Of a stretch of 64,000 bases of DNA, positions 33,897-42,464 are shown piece by piece. The stretch spans positions 62,001-126,000 of the forward strand of contig CASECZ010000001.1 of the NCBI GenBank assembly GCA_949286725.1, given 5' to 3'. Source of the stretch: an uncultured Clostridia bacterium (GTDB taxonomy: Bacteria > Bacillota > Clostridia > Christensenellales > CAG-917). The first letter of the stretch is position 1; the number at the start of each line of letters is the position of its first letter. The notes beneath the pieces were generated by a model. The model saw only the letters and a program-made list of their open reading frames with translations, was not told the DNA's origin and did not search any database. The translations under genes were made by a program, and so were the position numbers.

Positions 33897-33991
33897 ACTC
33901 ATTCGGACGGTTTAACGTCCGTATCGGGCAATTTGCACGTCGAAATGTGCGACGCGCCTTTGCCGACTGACGCCCCTCGAACAGTTATTTC

Positions 33992-34068
33992 GACCGACGT
34001 TAAGTGATTGCCCTGACCGACGTTTGGACCTACTCCGACCGACGTTAAGTGATGTCACGACCGACGTT
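33992..34068. repeat. Four GACCGACGTT repeats at 22-23 bp period
   Basis: The decamer occurs at 33992-34001, 34015-34024, 34037-34046 and 34059-34068; copies 1 and 3 extend to GACCGACGTTAAGTGAT and copy 4 to GACCGACGTTAA. The constant two-helical-turn period fits stacked binding sites or a decaying tandem repeat. It lies between convergent genes, after the MMPL gene, where no promoter is needed. Confidence 0.8.
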
Positions 34069-34071
34069 AAA

Positions 34072-34110
34072 AACAAAACCCCTTGCATTCCGCAAGGGGT
34101 TTTTCTTTTC
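34072..34110. terminator. Bidirectional terminator between the MMPL gene and the hydrogenase operon
   Basis: A 9-bp stem ACCCCTTGC / GCAAGGGGT with a 5-base loop has UUUUCUUUU on the plus side and UUUGUUUUU on the minus side. Confidence 0.92.
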
Positions 34111-34162
34111 GGGTCAAGCCGCTTTGACGGCTTTCGTGCCGAGTGCCATTGTCGGGCACGGC

Positions 34163-35902
34163 TCAGTAGTTGTTGCGAGGCACGTACTTGGTGTGCAGGA
34201 TGTCGTGGGCACGATGGCTGTTGGGCTCGCCGAGATAGGTATCGTAAAGTTCCTTGACGGCGGGGTTCTCGTGCGACTTGCGCATTGCCATCTTCTTGTC
34301 GGTGTCGTAAATGGCTTTGGCACGCTTTGCCTTGATGTCCTCGTTGTTGCGCACGTACGCGCTCTTGATGGGCTGTCCGCCGCCGTTGACGCAGCCGCCG
34401 GGGCAGGACATAATCTCGATGAAGTGGTAGTCCGCTTCGCCCGCACGCACTTTCTCCATTATCTTGCGCGCGTTGGCAAGTCCGCTTGCCACTGCCACTT
34501 TGACTTTTATGCCGTTGATGTCGTAGGTGGCTTCCTTGATGCCTTCCGTTCCTCTGACTTCCTTGAAGTCGAGCGAGGGGGCTTCTTTGCCTGCGACGAT
34601 TTCGTACACGGTACGCAGTGCGGCTTCCATAACGCCGCCCGTTGCGCCGAAGATGAGACCCGCGCCGGTGGAAATGCCGAGGGGTGCGTCGAACTCTTCG
34701 TTAGGCAGGTCGGTGAATATCAGACCGCAACGCTTGATGAGACGCGCCAGTTCACGCGTGGTGAGCGCGATGTCGATGTCGGGTACTCCCGCCGCGCTCT
34801 CGTTGGCTCTGCCCTTCTCGAACTTTTTGGCGGTGCAAGGCATGACGGACACGACCACGATATCCGCGGGGTCCCAGCCCATTTTTTCCGCATAGTAGGT
34901 CTTGCAGACCGCGCCGAACATCTGTTGAGGCGATTTGCAGGAGGACAGGTTGGGGAGCAGGTCGGGGAAATAGTGCTCGCAGAACTTGATCCACGCAGGG
35001 GAACAACTCGTGACCATAGGCAGCACGCCGCCGTTTTTGAGTCTGCCGAGGAACTCGGTGCCCTCTTCCATAATGGTGAGGTCGGCGGCAAAGTCGACGT
35101 CAAACACGTTGGCGAAACCTATTCTGCGCAACGCTGCTACCATTTTGCCTTCGACGTTGGTGCCCATGGGATAACCGAACTCTTCGCCGAGGCCGACACG
35201 CACGGACGGTGCGACGCCGACTATGACGTGCTTGGACGGGTCGTTGAGGGCAACGATGACGTCGTCGATTTCCTCTTTCTCGGTGAGTGCACCGACGGGG
35301 CAAACCGCGATACATTGACCGCAACCCACGCAAGGCACTTCGGACAGGGGTTTTTCGAAGGCGCAACCGATGTGAGTGTCGAAACCGCGGGCGTTTGCGC
35401 CGATGACCGCGACGGACTGATATTTCGCGCAGGCGGCGACGCATCTGCGGCACAGCACGCACTTGTTGTTGTCACGCACGATATAGGGCGTGGAAACGTC
35501 CAGCGGGTATTTGTTCTTGGTGCCGGAGTACTTGTTGCTGTCGCAACCGAGTTCCAGAGCGAGTTTTTGCAGTTCGCAGTTGTTGTTGCGGATGCAGGAC
35601 AGGCAGTTCTGTTCGTGGTCGGACAGAATGAGTTCGACCGTGGTCTTGCGGGAGTCCATAACGCGCTTGGTGTTGGTAAAGACTTCCATACCCTCGCTTA
35701 CGGGATAGACGCACGCAGCGACAAGGCTTCTTGCGCCTTTGACTTCGCATATACAGACGCGGCAGGCGCCGATAGCGTTGATGTCTTTGAGATAGCAAAG
35801 GGTGGGAATTTTGACGCCCGCGACCTTTGCGGCTTGCAATATTGTGCTCCCCTCTTCGACTTTTACGGGGATTCCGTTGATTTTAACATTGACTTTTGCC
35901 AT
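34163..35902 (-). CDS. hydA: [FeFe]-hydrogenase catalytic subunit (HydA/HndD type)
   Basis: This 579-residue subunit carries the H-cluster. In order: an N-terminal [2Fe-2S] domain with CYLKDINAIGACRVCICEV (about 36-52) and C in AACVYP; the His/Cys [4Fe-4S] site DHEQNCLSC..NC near 97-110; two [4Fe-4S] clusters (CVLCRRCVAAC near 148 and CVGCGQCIAVCP near 192); and the H-cluster motifs TSCSPAW near 297, MPCTAKK near 353 and MSCPGGCVNGGGQP near 500. All expected Cys are present. With HydB and HydC it forms the bifurcating enzyme oxidising NADH and reduced ferredoxin to H2. It is the last gene of the operon, 5 bases after hydB. Confidence 0.96.
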   Translation of the reverse strand: MAKVNVKINGIPVKVEEGSTILQAAKVAGVKIPTLCYLKDINAIGACRVCICEVKGARSLVAACVYPVSEGMEVFTNTKRVMDSRKTTVELILSDHEQNCLSCIRNNNCELQKLALELGCDSNKYSGTKNKYPLDVSTPYIVRDNNKCVLCRRCVAACAKYQSVAVIGANARGFDTHIGCAFEKPLSEVPCVGCGQCIAVCPVGALTEKEEIDDVIVALNDPSKHVIVGVAPSVRVGLGEEFGYPMGTNVEGKMVAALRRIGFANVFDVDFAADLTIMEEGTEFLGRLKNGGVLPMVTSCSPAWIKFCEHYFPDLLPNLSSCKSPQQMFGAVCKTYYAEKMGWDPADIVVVSVMPCTAKKFEKGRANESAAGVPDIDIALTTRELARLIKRCGLIFTDLPNEEFDAPLGISTGAGLIFGATGGVMEAALRTVYEIVAGKEAPSLDFKEVRGTEGIKEATYDINGIKVKVAVASGLANARKIMEKVRAGEADYHFIEIMSCPGGCVNGGGQPIKSAYVRNNEDIKAKRAKAIYDTDKKMAMRKSHENPAVKELYDTYLGEPNSHRAHDILHTKYVPRNNY

Positions 35903-35907
35903 ACCGC

Positions 35908-37692
35908 TTACTCCTTGACGATGGCATTGAAACGGCAGGTCTCAATGCAAAGTCCGCACTTGATACATTTCATCGGGTCGATGGTGAACTTGGATTTGAT
36001 TTCGCCGGAAATCGCGCCGACGGGGCACTTTCTCGCACACGCGGAACAGCCCTTGCAATCGTCGGTGATGGTGAAACGAACCAGCCCTTTGCAGACGTGG
36101 CAGGGGCACTTCTTGTCCACGACGTGCGCGACGTACTCGTCTCTGAAATAGCGCAACGTGGACAACACTGGGTTCGGCGCGGTCTGACCGAGGCCGCACA
36201 GCGAATTCGCCTTTATGTAGTGGCACAACGCCTCCATATCGTCGAGGTCCTGCAACGTGGCTTTGCCGGTCGTGATTTTTTCGAGATATTCGAGAAGTCT
36301 GCGGTTGCCGATACGGCAGGGGGTGCATTTGCCGCAGCTTTCGTCGACGGTGAATTCGAGGAAGAACTTGGCGATGTCGACCATACAGTTGTCCTCGTCC
36401 ATGACTATCATACCGCCCGAGCCCATCATCGAACCTATGGAAATAAGGTTGTCGTAGTCGATGGGGATATCGAAATGTTCCGCGGGAATGCAGCCGCCGG
36501 AAGGACCGCCCGTCTGCGCCGCTTTGAAGTGTTTGCCGTTGGGAATGCCGCCGCCGATATCCTCGATGACTTCGCGGAGCGTGGTGCCCATGGGAATTTC
36601 GACAAGACCCGTATTCGTGATTTTGCCGCCGAGAGCAAAGACCTTGGTGCCTTTGGATTTCTCGGTGCCCATGGAGGAGAACCAATCCGCGCCTTTGAGG
36701 ATAATCTGGCAGATGTTGGCGTACGTTTCGACGTTGTTGAGAATGGTGGGTTTGCCGAACAGACCTTTGACGGCAGGGAACGGAGGACGGGGACGGGGCT
36801 CGCCGCGATGTCCTTCGATGGAGGTCATGAGCGCGGTTTCCTCGCCGCAGACGAACGCGCCCGCACCGAGACGGATTTCGAGATCGAAGTCAAAACCCGT
36901 GTCGAGTATGTTCTTGCCCAGCAGACCGTATTCTTTGGCTTGTTTCAAGGCTATACGCAGACGCTGAACGGCAATGGGATACTCCGCTCTGACGTAAATG
37001 TAACCTTGGTGCGCCCCGATTGCATAACCCGCGATTGCCATTGCTTCAAGCACGGCGTGAGGGTCACCTTCCAGAATGGAACGGTCCATAAACGCGCCGG
37101 GGTCGCCTTCGTCGGCGTTGCAGCAGACGTATTTGACGGGACCGGGACTGTTGGCTGCGAACTGCCATTTGAGACCGGTCGGAAAACCGCCGCCGCCGCG
37201 GCCGCGCAGTCCGGAACTCTTGATTATGTCGATTACTTCCTGCGGGGTGAGTTCCGTCAGACACTTGATGAGCGCCTGATATCCGTCGAACGCGATATAC
37301 TCGTCGATTTCTTCGGGGTTGATTACGCCGCAGTTGCGCAACGCCACGCGCGTTTGCTTTTTATAGAAGTTGGTTTCGGAGAGAGCCTTAACCGCGTGCT
37401 GGTCCGTCTTTTCCTTGTAAAGAAGGCGTTGAACGAGTCTGCCCTTGACGATATGCTCGTCGATGATTTCGGGCACGTCCTCGACGCGCATACCGCTGTA
37501 AAACGCGCCTTCGGGATAGACGATGACAATGGGGCCGACTGCGCAAAGACCGAAGCAACCCGTACCTACGACGGCGACTTCGTTTTCCAGTCCGCGCTCC
37601 TTGATGAGAGTTTCAAACTCTTTTTTGATAGCCGCACTGTTGTTGGAATGACAACCCGTGCCGCCGCAAACCAAAATATGACTTCTTACCAT
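35908..37692 (-). CDS. hydB: Hydrogenase flavoprotein subunit (HydB/HndC, NuoF-like)
   Basis: The 594-residue subunit binds NAD(H) and FMN. An N-terminal thioredoxin-like [2Fe-2S] domain (HILVCGGTGCHSN, GTGCFGLC) is followed by the NuoF core with GLRGRGGGGFPTGLKW near residue 168, NADEGDPGAFMDR near 200 and FVCGEETALMTSIEG near 288, an SLBB region, the [4Fe-4S] motif ESCGKCTPCRIG near 465, and a C-terminal two-cluster ferredoxin domain (CKGCSACARKCP, CIKCGLCIETC). This is the arrangement of bifurcating hydrogenases. It starts 8 bases after hndB stop. Confidence 0.95.
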   Translation of the reverse strand: MVRSHILVCGGTGCHSNNSAAIKKEFETLIKERGLENEVAVVGTGCFGLCAVGPIVIVYPEGAFYSGMRVEDVPEIIDEHIVKGRLVQRLLYKEKTDQHAVKALSETNFYKKQTRVALRNCGVINPEEIDEYIAFDGYQALIKCLTELTPQEVIDIIKSSGLRGRGGGGFPTGLKWQFAANSPGPVKYVCCNADEGDPGAFMDRSILEGDPHAVLEAMAIAGYAIGAHQGYIYVRAEYPIAVQRLRIALKQAKEYGLLGKNILDTGFDFDLEIRLGAGAFVCGEETALMTSIEGHRGEPRPRPPFPAVKGLFGKPTILNNVETYANICQIILKGADWFSSMGTEKSKGTKVFALGGKITNTGLVEIPMGTTLREVIEDIGGGIPNGKHFKAAQTGGPSGGCIPAEHFDIPIDYDNLISIGSMMGSGGMIVMDEDNCMVDIAKFFLEFTVDESCGKCTPCRIGNRRLLEYLEKITTGKATLQDLDDMEALCHYIKANSLCGLGQTAPNPVLSTLRYFRDEYVAHVVDKKCPCHVCKGLVRFTITDDCKGCSACARKCPVGAISGEIKSKFTIDPMKCIKCGLCIETCRFNAIVKE

Positions 37693-37700
37693 AATCTCTC

Positions 37701-38072
37701 CTATTCTTTTTCAATAAGGTATTCGGTACATATATTGCCGTTCACGATGTGATTGGCAATGATGTTCTTCGCCTTGTCGGGAGTCACGTGCACGTAAGTG
37801 ACCGTAGGTTCGCCGGGTATGCAGACCTCGACGATAGGTTCGAGCGCGCACATACCGAGGCACCCCGTGCGGGTGACTTTCACGTTTTTGAGCTGTCTCG
37901 CGGCAACATCGTCCACCAACGCATTGAACACGGGACGGGCGCCTGCCGAGATACCGCAAGTCGCCATACCGACGACGATACGGATTTCCTGTTCGGCGTC
38001 CATATTGTCGCGTAAATCGATTTGCGGCTTCATCTTGTCGCGGATAGCCTTGATGTCGGCTATTGTCTTCAT
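37701..38072 (-). CDS. hndB: Thioredoxin-like [2Fe-2S] ferredoxin (HndB type)
   Basis: The 123-residue protein has the four-Cys thioredoxin-like [2Fe-2S] pattern: MATCGISAGARPV near residue 38 and RTGCLGMCALEP near 72. It resembles HndB of NADP-reducing hydrogenases and the N-terminal domain of HydB. It would pass electrons within the complex. Its ATG overlaps the stop of the upstream ATPase gene by 4 bases, which indicates translational coupling. Confidence 0.9.
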   Translation of the reverse strand: MKTIADIKAIRDKMKPQIDLRDNMDAEQEIRIVVGMATCGISAGARPVFNALVDDVAARQLKNVKVTRTGCLGMCALEPIVEVCIPGEPTVTYVHVTPDKAKNIIANHIVNGNICTEYLIEKE

Positions 38073-38614
38073 AACTTCTCTCCTCCGATATCTTTTATGT
38101 TTTCTTTTATCATCTCTCTTACAAACACGAGCACTTCGGGCTCGTTGACGGGAACACCGTCCAACTCCTTACGCAGTTCCCGCGTGTCGAAGAGAAATTC
38201 TTTTTCGTCGATTCGGACTTCAAACACAAAGTCCGTTCCGCTGTCCTCGTCGAGCAGGGTCACAACCGTGTCGGCAAGGTCGCCCAAAGGTGCGCGGTCT
38301 ATGTGATTGAGCACGAAAGTGGCTGTCACGGCTGTTCCTTTGCCCTTTTCGGACACGATGTCGAAACTTCCGCCTGCCATTTCCGCCGCCATTTTGAAAA
38401 GCGGAATGCCCATGCCCACTTTGCGCGTGGTGCGCGTGGTCGTGAACGGGTCCGTCACCCTTGCGAGAAACTCCGCGTCCATACCGCAACCGTCGTCGAC
38501 TATGCGGATTGTCAATATATTGTCGCGCGCCTGCACGAGAATTTGCACCAACCGCGCTTTCGCCTTTACGGAGTTTTCCGCTATGTCGAGTATATTGAGT
38601 GCGAGTTCTCTCAT
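38069..38614 (-). CDS. Histidine-kinase-type ATPase domain protein in the hydrogenase operon
   Basis: The 181-residue protein is a GHKL/HATPase domain: N box LNILDIAENSVKA near residue 8, G1 VDDGCGMD near 39 and G2 VGMGIPLFKMAAEMAGG near 67. There is no dimerisation His, no sensor and no membrane segment, so it is not a full kinase. Proteins of this type recur in clostridial hydrogenase clusters; their role is unknown and may be regulatory or in maturation. GGAGG precedes the ATG. It overlaps hndB by 4 bases. Confidence 0.88.
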   Translation of the reverse strand: MRELALNILDIAENSVKAKARLVQILVQARDNILTIRIVDDGCGMDAEFLARVTDPFTTTRTTRKVGMGIPLFKMAAEMAGGSFDIVSEKGKGTAVTATFVLNHIDRAPLGDLADTVVTLLDEDSGTDFVFEVRIDEKEFLFDTRELRKELDGVPVNEPEVLVFVREMIKENIKDIGGEKL

Positions 38615-38626
38615 ATTCCTCCGTGG

Positions 38627-39325
38627 TCACTCCGTTCTTCCGCGGCGCAATGCGTCGATGAGTGCCGCGACGGAATATTCGTCAAGTTCGATTGTCCCGT
38701 CCGCGGATATAGTTTCCGCAACGTGCGAGTCACTGTCCACAATGACGCGCGCCCTGCCTCGCCAAAAGGCGAGTTCCTCTTCCGTCGCCCTCGTCGAGAG
38801 TTCGACCGTCGGATAAAGCGGGGGCACGTCGCCGAGTATTTTCAGCATACTGTTCGCGTCGCGGTCAATATGCGCGGGTATCGCGATACCGCCGAAATCC
38901 CACGCTCTCGAAAACACCGCATCGCAGGATATATCCGCACTGTCGAGCAACATTCTCGGTTCCGTCCCGATTATGTTGTCGTCCTCGTCAAAATAGAGTT
39001 GATCGCCGAACAGTTCCACCCTGTTGCGTCTTTGCGAAACGGGTATTCCCTCGAAAAACGCGGCGAGCGCGTCGTAGGTGCGGAACAGACACAGCAAGTG
39101 TATATCCTCTCGCGTCTGCACCTCGACCGCAGGCACGACACTGATCCCGAACTCCTCTCCCGCGCGGATTGCAAGCGGTACGTGCCCGATTGCGTTGTGG
39201 TCGGCAATCGCAACGAAGTCCAGTCCCGAGAGTTTGGCTTGCCCCACGACGGATACGGGGGTCATATCGTTTTCCGCACACGGCGACAGCGCGGAATGAA
39301 TGTGCAGGTCGTAGTGATATATCAT
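38627..39325 (-). CDS. PHP-domain phosphoesterase in the hydrogenase operon
   Basis: The 232-residue protein has the PHP metal motifs: DLHIHSALSPC near residue 5, IADHNAIG near 40, PAVEVQ near 65, IPAHIDR near 150 and DSDSH near 197. PHP proteins are metal-dependent phosphoesterases; some hydrolyse 3'-phosphonucleotides. I use the ATG at 39325, which gives a normal PHP start; a TTG at 39340 is possible. No ribosome binding site is visible, and an imperfect hairpin (39344-39377) lies in the 66-base gap upstream. Confidence 0.88.
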   Translation of the reverse strand: MIYHYDLHIHSALSPCAENDMTPVSVVGQAKLSGLDFVAIADHNAIGHVPLAIRAGEEFGISVVPAVEVQTREDIHLLCLFRTYDALAAFFEGIPVSQRRNRVELFGDQLYFDEDDNIIGTEPRMLLDSADISCDAVFSRAWDFGGIAIPAHIDRDANSMLKILGDVPPLYPTVELSTRATEEELAFWRGRARVIVDSDSHVAETISADGTIELDEYSVAALIDALRRGRTE

Positions 39326-39391
39326 AGCGTTTTCACGCAAACGGGTGTTTAACGCGTCAAATTGACGGATAAACGCCGAATGTTGCCGATA

Positions 39392-39724
39392 TTATGCCTT
39401 GAACGACGCCGCGGTCAAGGTGGCCGCGTGATAGATGTCGAGGTCGGTCATGATAAGGTTGACTTCCTGTTCCGTCGCGCGATGCACAAGCGCGTCGTCG
39501 GGCACCACGCCCTCGCATACCACCACCGTCGCGCAATCGGTCAGCGAGGCGACGGCGCATACGTTGACGTTGCTCATAACCGTGAACCACGCGCAGTCGG
39601 CGGGAGCCTTGCCCATTACGAAACTGAGAAAATCTCCGCAGTACCCCGTGGACACCTCCCTCTCTCCGTCGGCGAGGTTGGCTATCTTCGCGTTGAGCAG
39701 ATCGGCAAGTTCGTTTACTGTCAT
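39392..39724 (-). CDS. DRTGG-domain protein, first copy
   Basis: The 110-residue protein begins MTVNELADLLNAKIANL and has the DRTGG-type fold pattern with CGDFLSFVMGKAPADCAWFTVMSN and CEGVVPDDALVHRATEQEVNLIMTDLDIYHAA (read in parts). DRTGG domains occur with CBS domains and in phosphotransacetylases and probably bind a small ligand. It resembles the second copy at 41465-41803 in length and ending. I use the ATG at 39724, which is 7 bases after the upstream stop and preceded by GAGGGCGG. Confidence 0.82.
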   Translation of the reverse strand: MTVNELADLLNAKIANLADGEREVSTGYCGDFLSFVMGKAPADCAWFTVMSNVNVCAVASLTDCATVVVCEGVVPDDALVHRATEQEVNLIMTDLDIYHAATLTAASFKA

Positions 39725-39731
39725 ACCGCCC

Positions 39732-41000
39732 TCACTCTTCCAGTCGCGGACACTTGGTGCCGGCGGGAATGACGCCGTTGACGAGGTCTTCGGCAAACGC
39801 CTGACAGCTGGGTGCTCCGCACGAACCGCAGTCCACCATGGGCAGGGTGGAAAGTATGTTTTCTATCTCTATCATCTTGTTCATGGCGGCAAGTCTGTTG
39901 TCGTCCAGTTTGAACACGTCTTTCTTTATCGGATTCTGCTCCCAAAGGAAATACTCGTCGGTCTTGCCGATGTCTTTCAGCGTATTTCTCTCGTTATTGA
40001 GTTTGCGCAGCAGATAATGCAGTCTGGCACGCGCGACGAAAGGATTTTCCACATTCATGACGCCGCCGACGCAACCGCTTATGCAGGCGTTGAGTTCGAT
40101 GAACTCGATGTCCTGCAAACCGCCGTCTTCCAACGCTTCGAGAATTTTGACGCACTGTTCGACGCCGTCTGCGGCAATGGTTTTCAGCCCTTTGGTGGAG
40201 TTGGCTTCACCGCGGCTGATACCCCAGTGCAACCCCGTGGAGCTCATGCGGGACATCGGTTTGACTTCCGTGAGTTTGTCCATCGCGGGGACGAGACGCA
40301 TATAGACGTCGGACACAGAAAGCACTCTGTCGACGTAGGGTCTGTTGACGCCGAGCCCCATTTTGAGCGCGAACACTTTGGCGGGACAGGGCGAGATGAA
40401 ATAGACGCCGATATCCTCTTCGGGAATGCCCTTTGCCACCGCTCTCTCCCTTGCCAGTTTCGCCGCCGCGTCAACGGGCGCGAGCGTATTGAGCAGATGT
40501 TCGGACAGATTGTGATATTTCATCATAATCAGTTCCACGATGGCGGGGCAAGCCGTGGAAATTATGGGTTCCTTGACGGCTTTGGCGTCCATGAGTCTGC
40601 GCGTGACGTCGGTTATGTACTCGGCGGCTTCGCCGACTTCGAACACGTCGTCGAAACCTATCGCAAGCAGTCCGTTGAGAACCACGTTAATGTCTTCGAG
40701 ATTGTTGAATTGACCGTACAAAGAAGGGGGAGGCAAAGCGATTTTGTACTTGAAATCGTTGATGGTGTCCCAAGGGTCGTGGGAAGGAAGTTTCGCCTGA
40801 TAGCGGCAAAGGCGCACGCATTCGCCGCAGCCTATGCACCTCTCGTAGGCGACGCTCGCCTTGCCGTTGCGTACGCGGATTGCCTCGGTGGGGCAACGTT
40901 TCATACAAGTCACGCACCCCTTGCATTTATCGGGGTCTAGCGTAACGGTATGCAACGCCTTCTCGTCCAGTACGCAGTTGATTTTTCTCTTTTTTGCCAT
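39732..41000 (-). CDS. Divergent [FeFe]-hydrogenase-like protein (putative H2 sensor type)
   Basis: The 422-residue protein has a two-cluster ferredoxin domain (CKGCVTCMKRCP near 24; CIGCGECVRLC near 54), then a hydrogenase large-subunit C-terminal domain, then an Fe-S domain VDCGSCGAPSCQAFAEDLVNG..C near 385. Its H-cluster motifs differ from the catalytic type: STACPAI in place of TSCSPAW, ISPCPAKV in place of MPCTAKK, and LNACISGCVGGV in place of MACPGGCxxGGG. The bridging Cys residues remain. Such proteins are thought to sense H2 or redox state, not to turn over H2 fast. No PAS or kinase domain is fused; the separate ATPase and DRTGG genes may replace them. Confidence 0.88.
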   Translation of the reverse strand: MAKKRKINCVLDEKALHTVTLDPDKCKGCVTCMKRCPTEAIRVRNGKASVAYERCIGCGECVRLCRYQAKLPSHDPWDTINDFKYKIALPPPSLYGQFNNLEDINVVLNGLLAIGFDDVFEVGEAAEYITDVTRRLMDAKAVKEPIISTACPAIVELIMMKYHNLSEHLLNTLAPVDAAAKLARERAVAKGIPEEDIGVYFISPCPAKVFALKMGLGVNRPYVDRVLSVSDVYMRLVPAMDKLTEVKPMSRMSSTGLHWGISRGEANSTKGLKTIAADGVEQCVKILEALEDGGLQDIEFIELNACISGCVGGVMNVENPFVARARLHYLLRKLNNERNTLKDIGKTDEYFLWEQNPIKKDVFKLDDNRLAAMNKMIEIENILSTLPMVDCGSCGAPSCQAFAEDLVNGVIPAGTKCPRLEE

Positions 41001-41036
41001 ATTTCACCCTTATCATCCGCTCTGCGGACGGAACGG

Positions 41037-41465
41037 TCAACCGAAGAAAATAGTCATTCTGACCGTAGTGCCGACACCGACTTCGCTCTCGATTTCGAAC
41101 TTGTCGGTGTATTTTTTCATGTTGGGAAGTCCCATTCCCGCACCGAAACCCAGTGCGCGTATGTCTTCGGGGGCGGTGGACCAGCCGGGAGTCATCGCGA
41201 GTTCGACGTTTTCGATGCCCTTTCCCTTGTCGGCAAGCACGATTTCCACCCTGTCGAGATAGATATCCACGGTTGCGACGCCGCCGCCCGCGTGGATGAC
41301 CATGTTTATCTCGCCCTCGTACATGGCAATGGCAACGCGCCGTATGTCGGCGGACGCCACGCCCAGTTTTTTGAGAGTGCTCTTCACTTCCTCGGACGCC
41401 GAACCCGCAGAAGCGAAATTGTTGCCGCTTACGTTATATTCGAGATGAATGCAATTTTCCTGCAT
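41037..41465 (-). CDS. Anti-sigma/RsbW-like ATPase protein in the hydrogenase operon
   Basis: The 142-residue protein has an RsbW/SpoIIAB-type HATPase fold: VRRVAIAMYEGEINMVIHAGG (near residue 50; N box E..N), LADKGKGIENVELA near 83 and LGFGAGMGLPNMKKYTD near 112. Such proteins bind a partner or phosphorylate an anti-anti-sigma protein on Ser. I use the ATG at 41465, whose A is shared with the TGA of the upstream DRTGG gene (TGATG). Longer frames run into that gene. Confidence 0.86.
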   Translation of the reverse strand: MQENCIHLEYNVSGNNFASAGSASEEVKSTLKKLGVASADIRRVAIAMYEGEINMVIHAGGGVATVDIYLDRVEIVLADKGKGIENVELAMTPGWSTAPEDIRALGFGAGMGLPNMKKYTDKFEIESEVGVGTTVRMTIFFG

Positions 41466-41803
41466 CAGGCGCTCAGCCCCGCCGCATAAAGTCTGCCGGC
41501 GGCTTCGTAAGAGTTCATATCCGTGGAGATGAAAACAATGTTGTAATTCTCGGCGAGTTTCATCATATCCACATCGGGGGTCTTTCCGCAGACGAACACG
41601 ATGCAACAAATGTCCACCATAACTGCCGTGCGGACAACCTGCGGATTGATAAGTCCCGTTATCAGTACGCCTTGGTCGCGGACATAAGCCAGAACGTCAC
41701 TCATCATATCGAAAGCGCAAGCGGAAGCGACTTCCGTCTCCGCCTGCTCTGCCGAACACAAAATCGTACCTTTTACTACGGTTGCGATTTCTCTGATTTT
41801 CAT
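41465..41803 (-). CDS. DRTGG-domain protein, second copy
   Basis: A 112-residue protein beginning MKIREIATVVKGTILCSAE, with the core VLITGLINPQVVRTAVMVDICCIVFVCGKTPD and ending MNSYEAAGRLYAAGL (read in parts). It belongs with the DRTGG family and resembles the protein at 39392-39724. Clear AGGAG before the ATG. TGATG overlap with the ATPase gene implies the two proteins are made together. Confidence 0.85.
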   Translation of the reverse strand: MKIREIATVVKGTILCSAEQAETEVASACAFDMMSDVLAYVRDQGVLITGLINPQVVRTAVMVDICCIVFVCGKTPDVDMMKLAENYNIVFISTDMNSYEAAGRLYAAGLSA

Positions 41804-41839
41804 ATCAAACTCCTAAAAGGGAAATGCGCCCGTCCCCGT

Positions 41840-42340
41840 TCAGTCGCGGTATTTTGCAAGAATGCCGGGAACGTCGGCAGGCGAGAGTTTGCCGTACACG
41901 TCGTCGCCGATTGTCATGACGGGAGCAAGGCCGCAGCAACCTATACAACGCGTGGAGCAAAGGGAGAACTTGCCGTCCGAAGTCGTCGCACCGTCGCTCA
42001 GCCCGAGTTCCGCGGCGAGTTTGTTGAAAACGTCGCCCGAACCCTTGACGTAACAGGCCGTACCGAGGCAGACCGCAACTGCGTGCTCACCCTTGGGATT
42101 GAGAGAAAATTGGCTGTAAAAAGTCGCCACACCGAACACCTCTTCGAGAGGAACGTTCAGTTCTTCGGCGACTATTTTCTGGACTTCGATGGGAAGATAA
42201 CCGTATATTTCCTGTGCCGTTTGCAATGCGGGCATCAGATTGCCGGGCATCTCTTTGATTGCGCGCAATTCGGCACGCAGTTTTTTCTCTTGTTCGGTGG
42301 TTCCTTTGAACCGAACCGTCGTCAATTTGATTTTCGACAT
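41840..42340 (-). CDS. hydC: Hydrogenase [2Fe-2S] subunit (HydC/HndA, NuoE-like)
   Basis: The 166-residue subunit has NuoE-type Cys ligands: VCLGTACYVKGSGDV (C, C) near residue 92 and STRCIGCCGLAPVM near 133. The N-terminal helical part contains MPALQTAQEIYGYLP. It is the electron entry partner of HydB. The ATG at 42340 follows GGAGGGAA. First gene of the operon, 48 bases after the -10 box. Confidence 0.94.
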   Translation of the reverse strand: MSKIKLTTVRFKGTTEQEKKLRAELRAIKEMPGNLMPALQTAQEIYGYLPIEVQKIVAEELNVPLEEVFGVATFYSQFSLNPKGEHAVAVCLGTACYVKGSGDVFNKLAAELGLSDGATTSDGKFSLCSTRCIGCCGLAPVMTIGDDVYGKLSPADVPGILAKYRD

Positions 42341-42387
42341 ATTCCCTCCAAATCTTGTCTGTGCGTTCTCGACAACAGACCTCATTG

Positions 42388-42416
42388 ATTATAACACACC
42401 GTATCGGCGAATGCAA
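42388..42416 (-). promoter_or_regulatory. Promoter of the hydrogenase operon
   Basis: TTGCAT (42416-42411), 17 bases, TATAAT (42393-42388). Confidence 0.8.
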
Positions 42417-42464
42417 TATCTAATACAAAAGTATAAATATCTCGTCGAATGAATATCCTATTTG

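Noticed and set aside
33992..34068. CRISPR-like array
   Set aside because: Repeats are only 10-17 bp with 12-13 bp between them, too short for repeats and spacers, and no cas gene is present.
35896..37752. 618-codon plus-strand frame opposite hydB
   Set aside because: Antisense shadow of a fully motif-supported hydrogenase subunit; no ribosome binding site.
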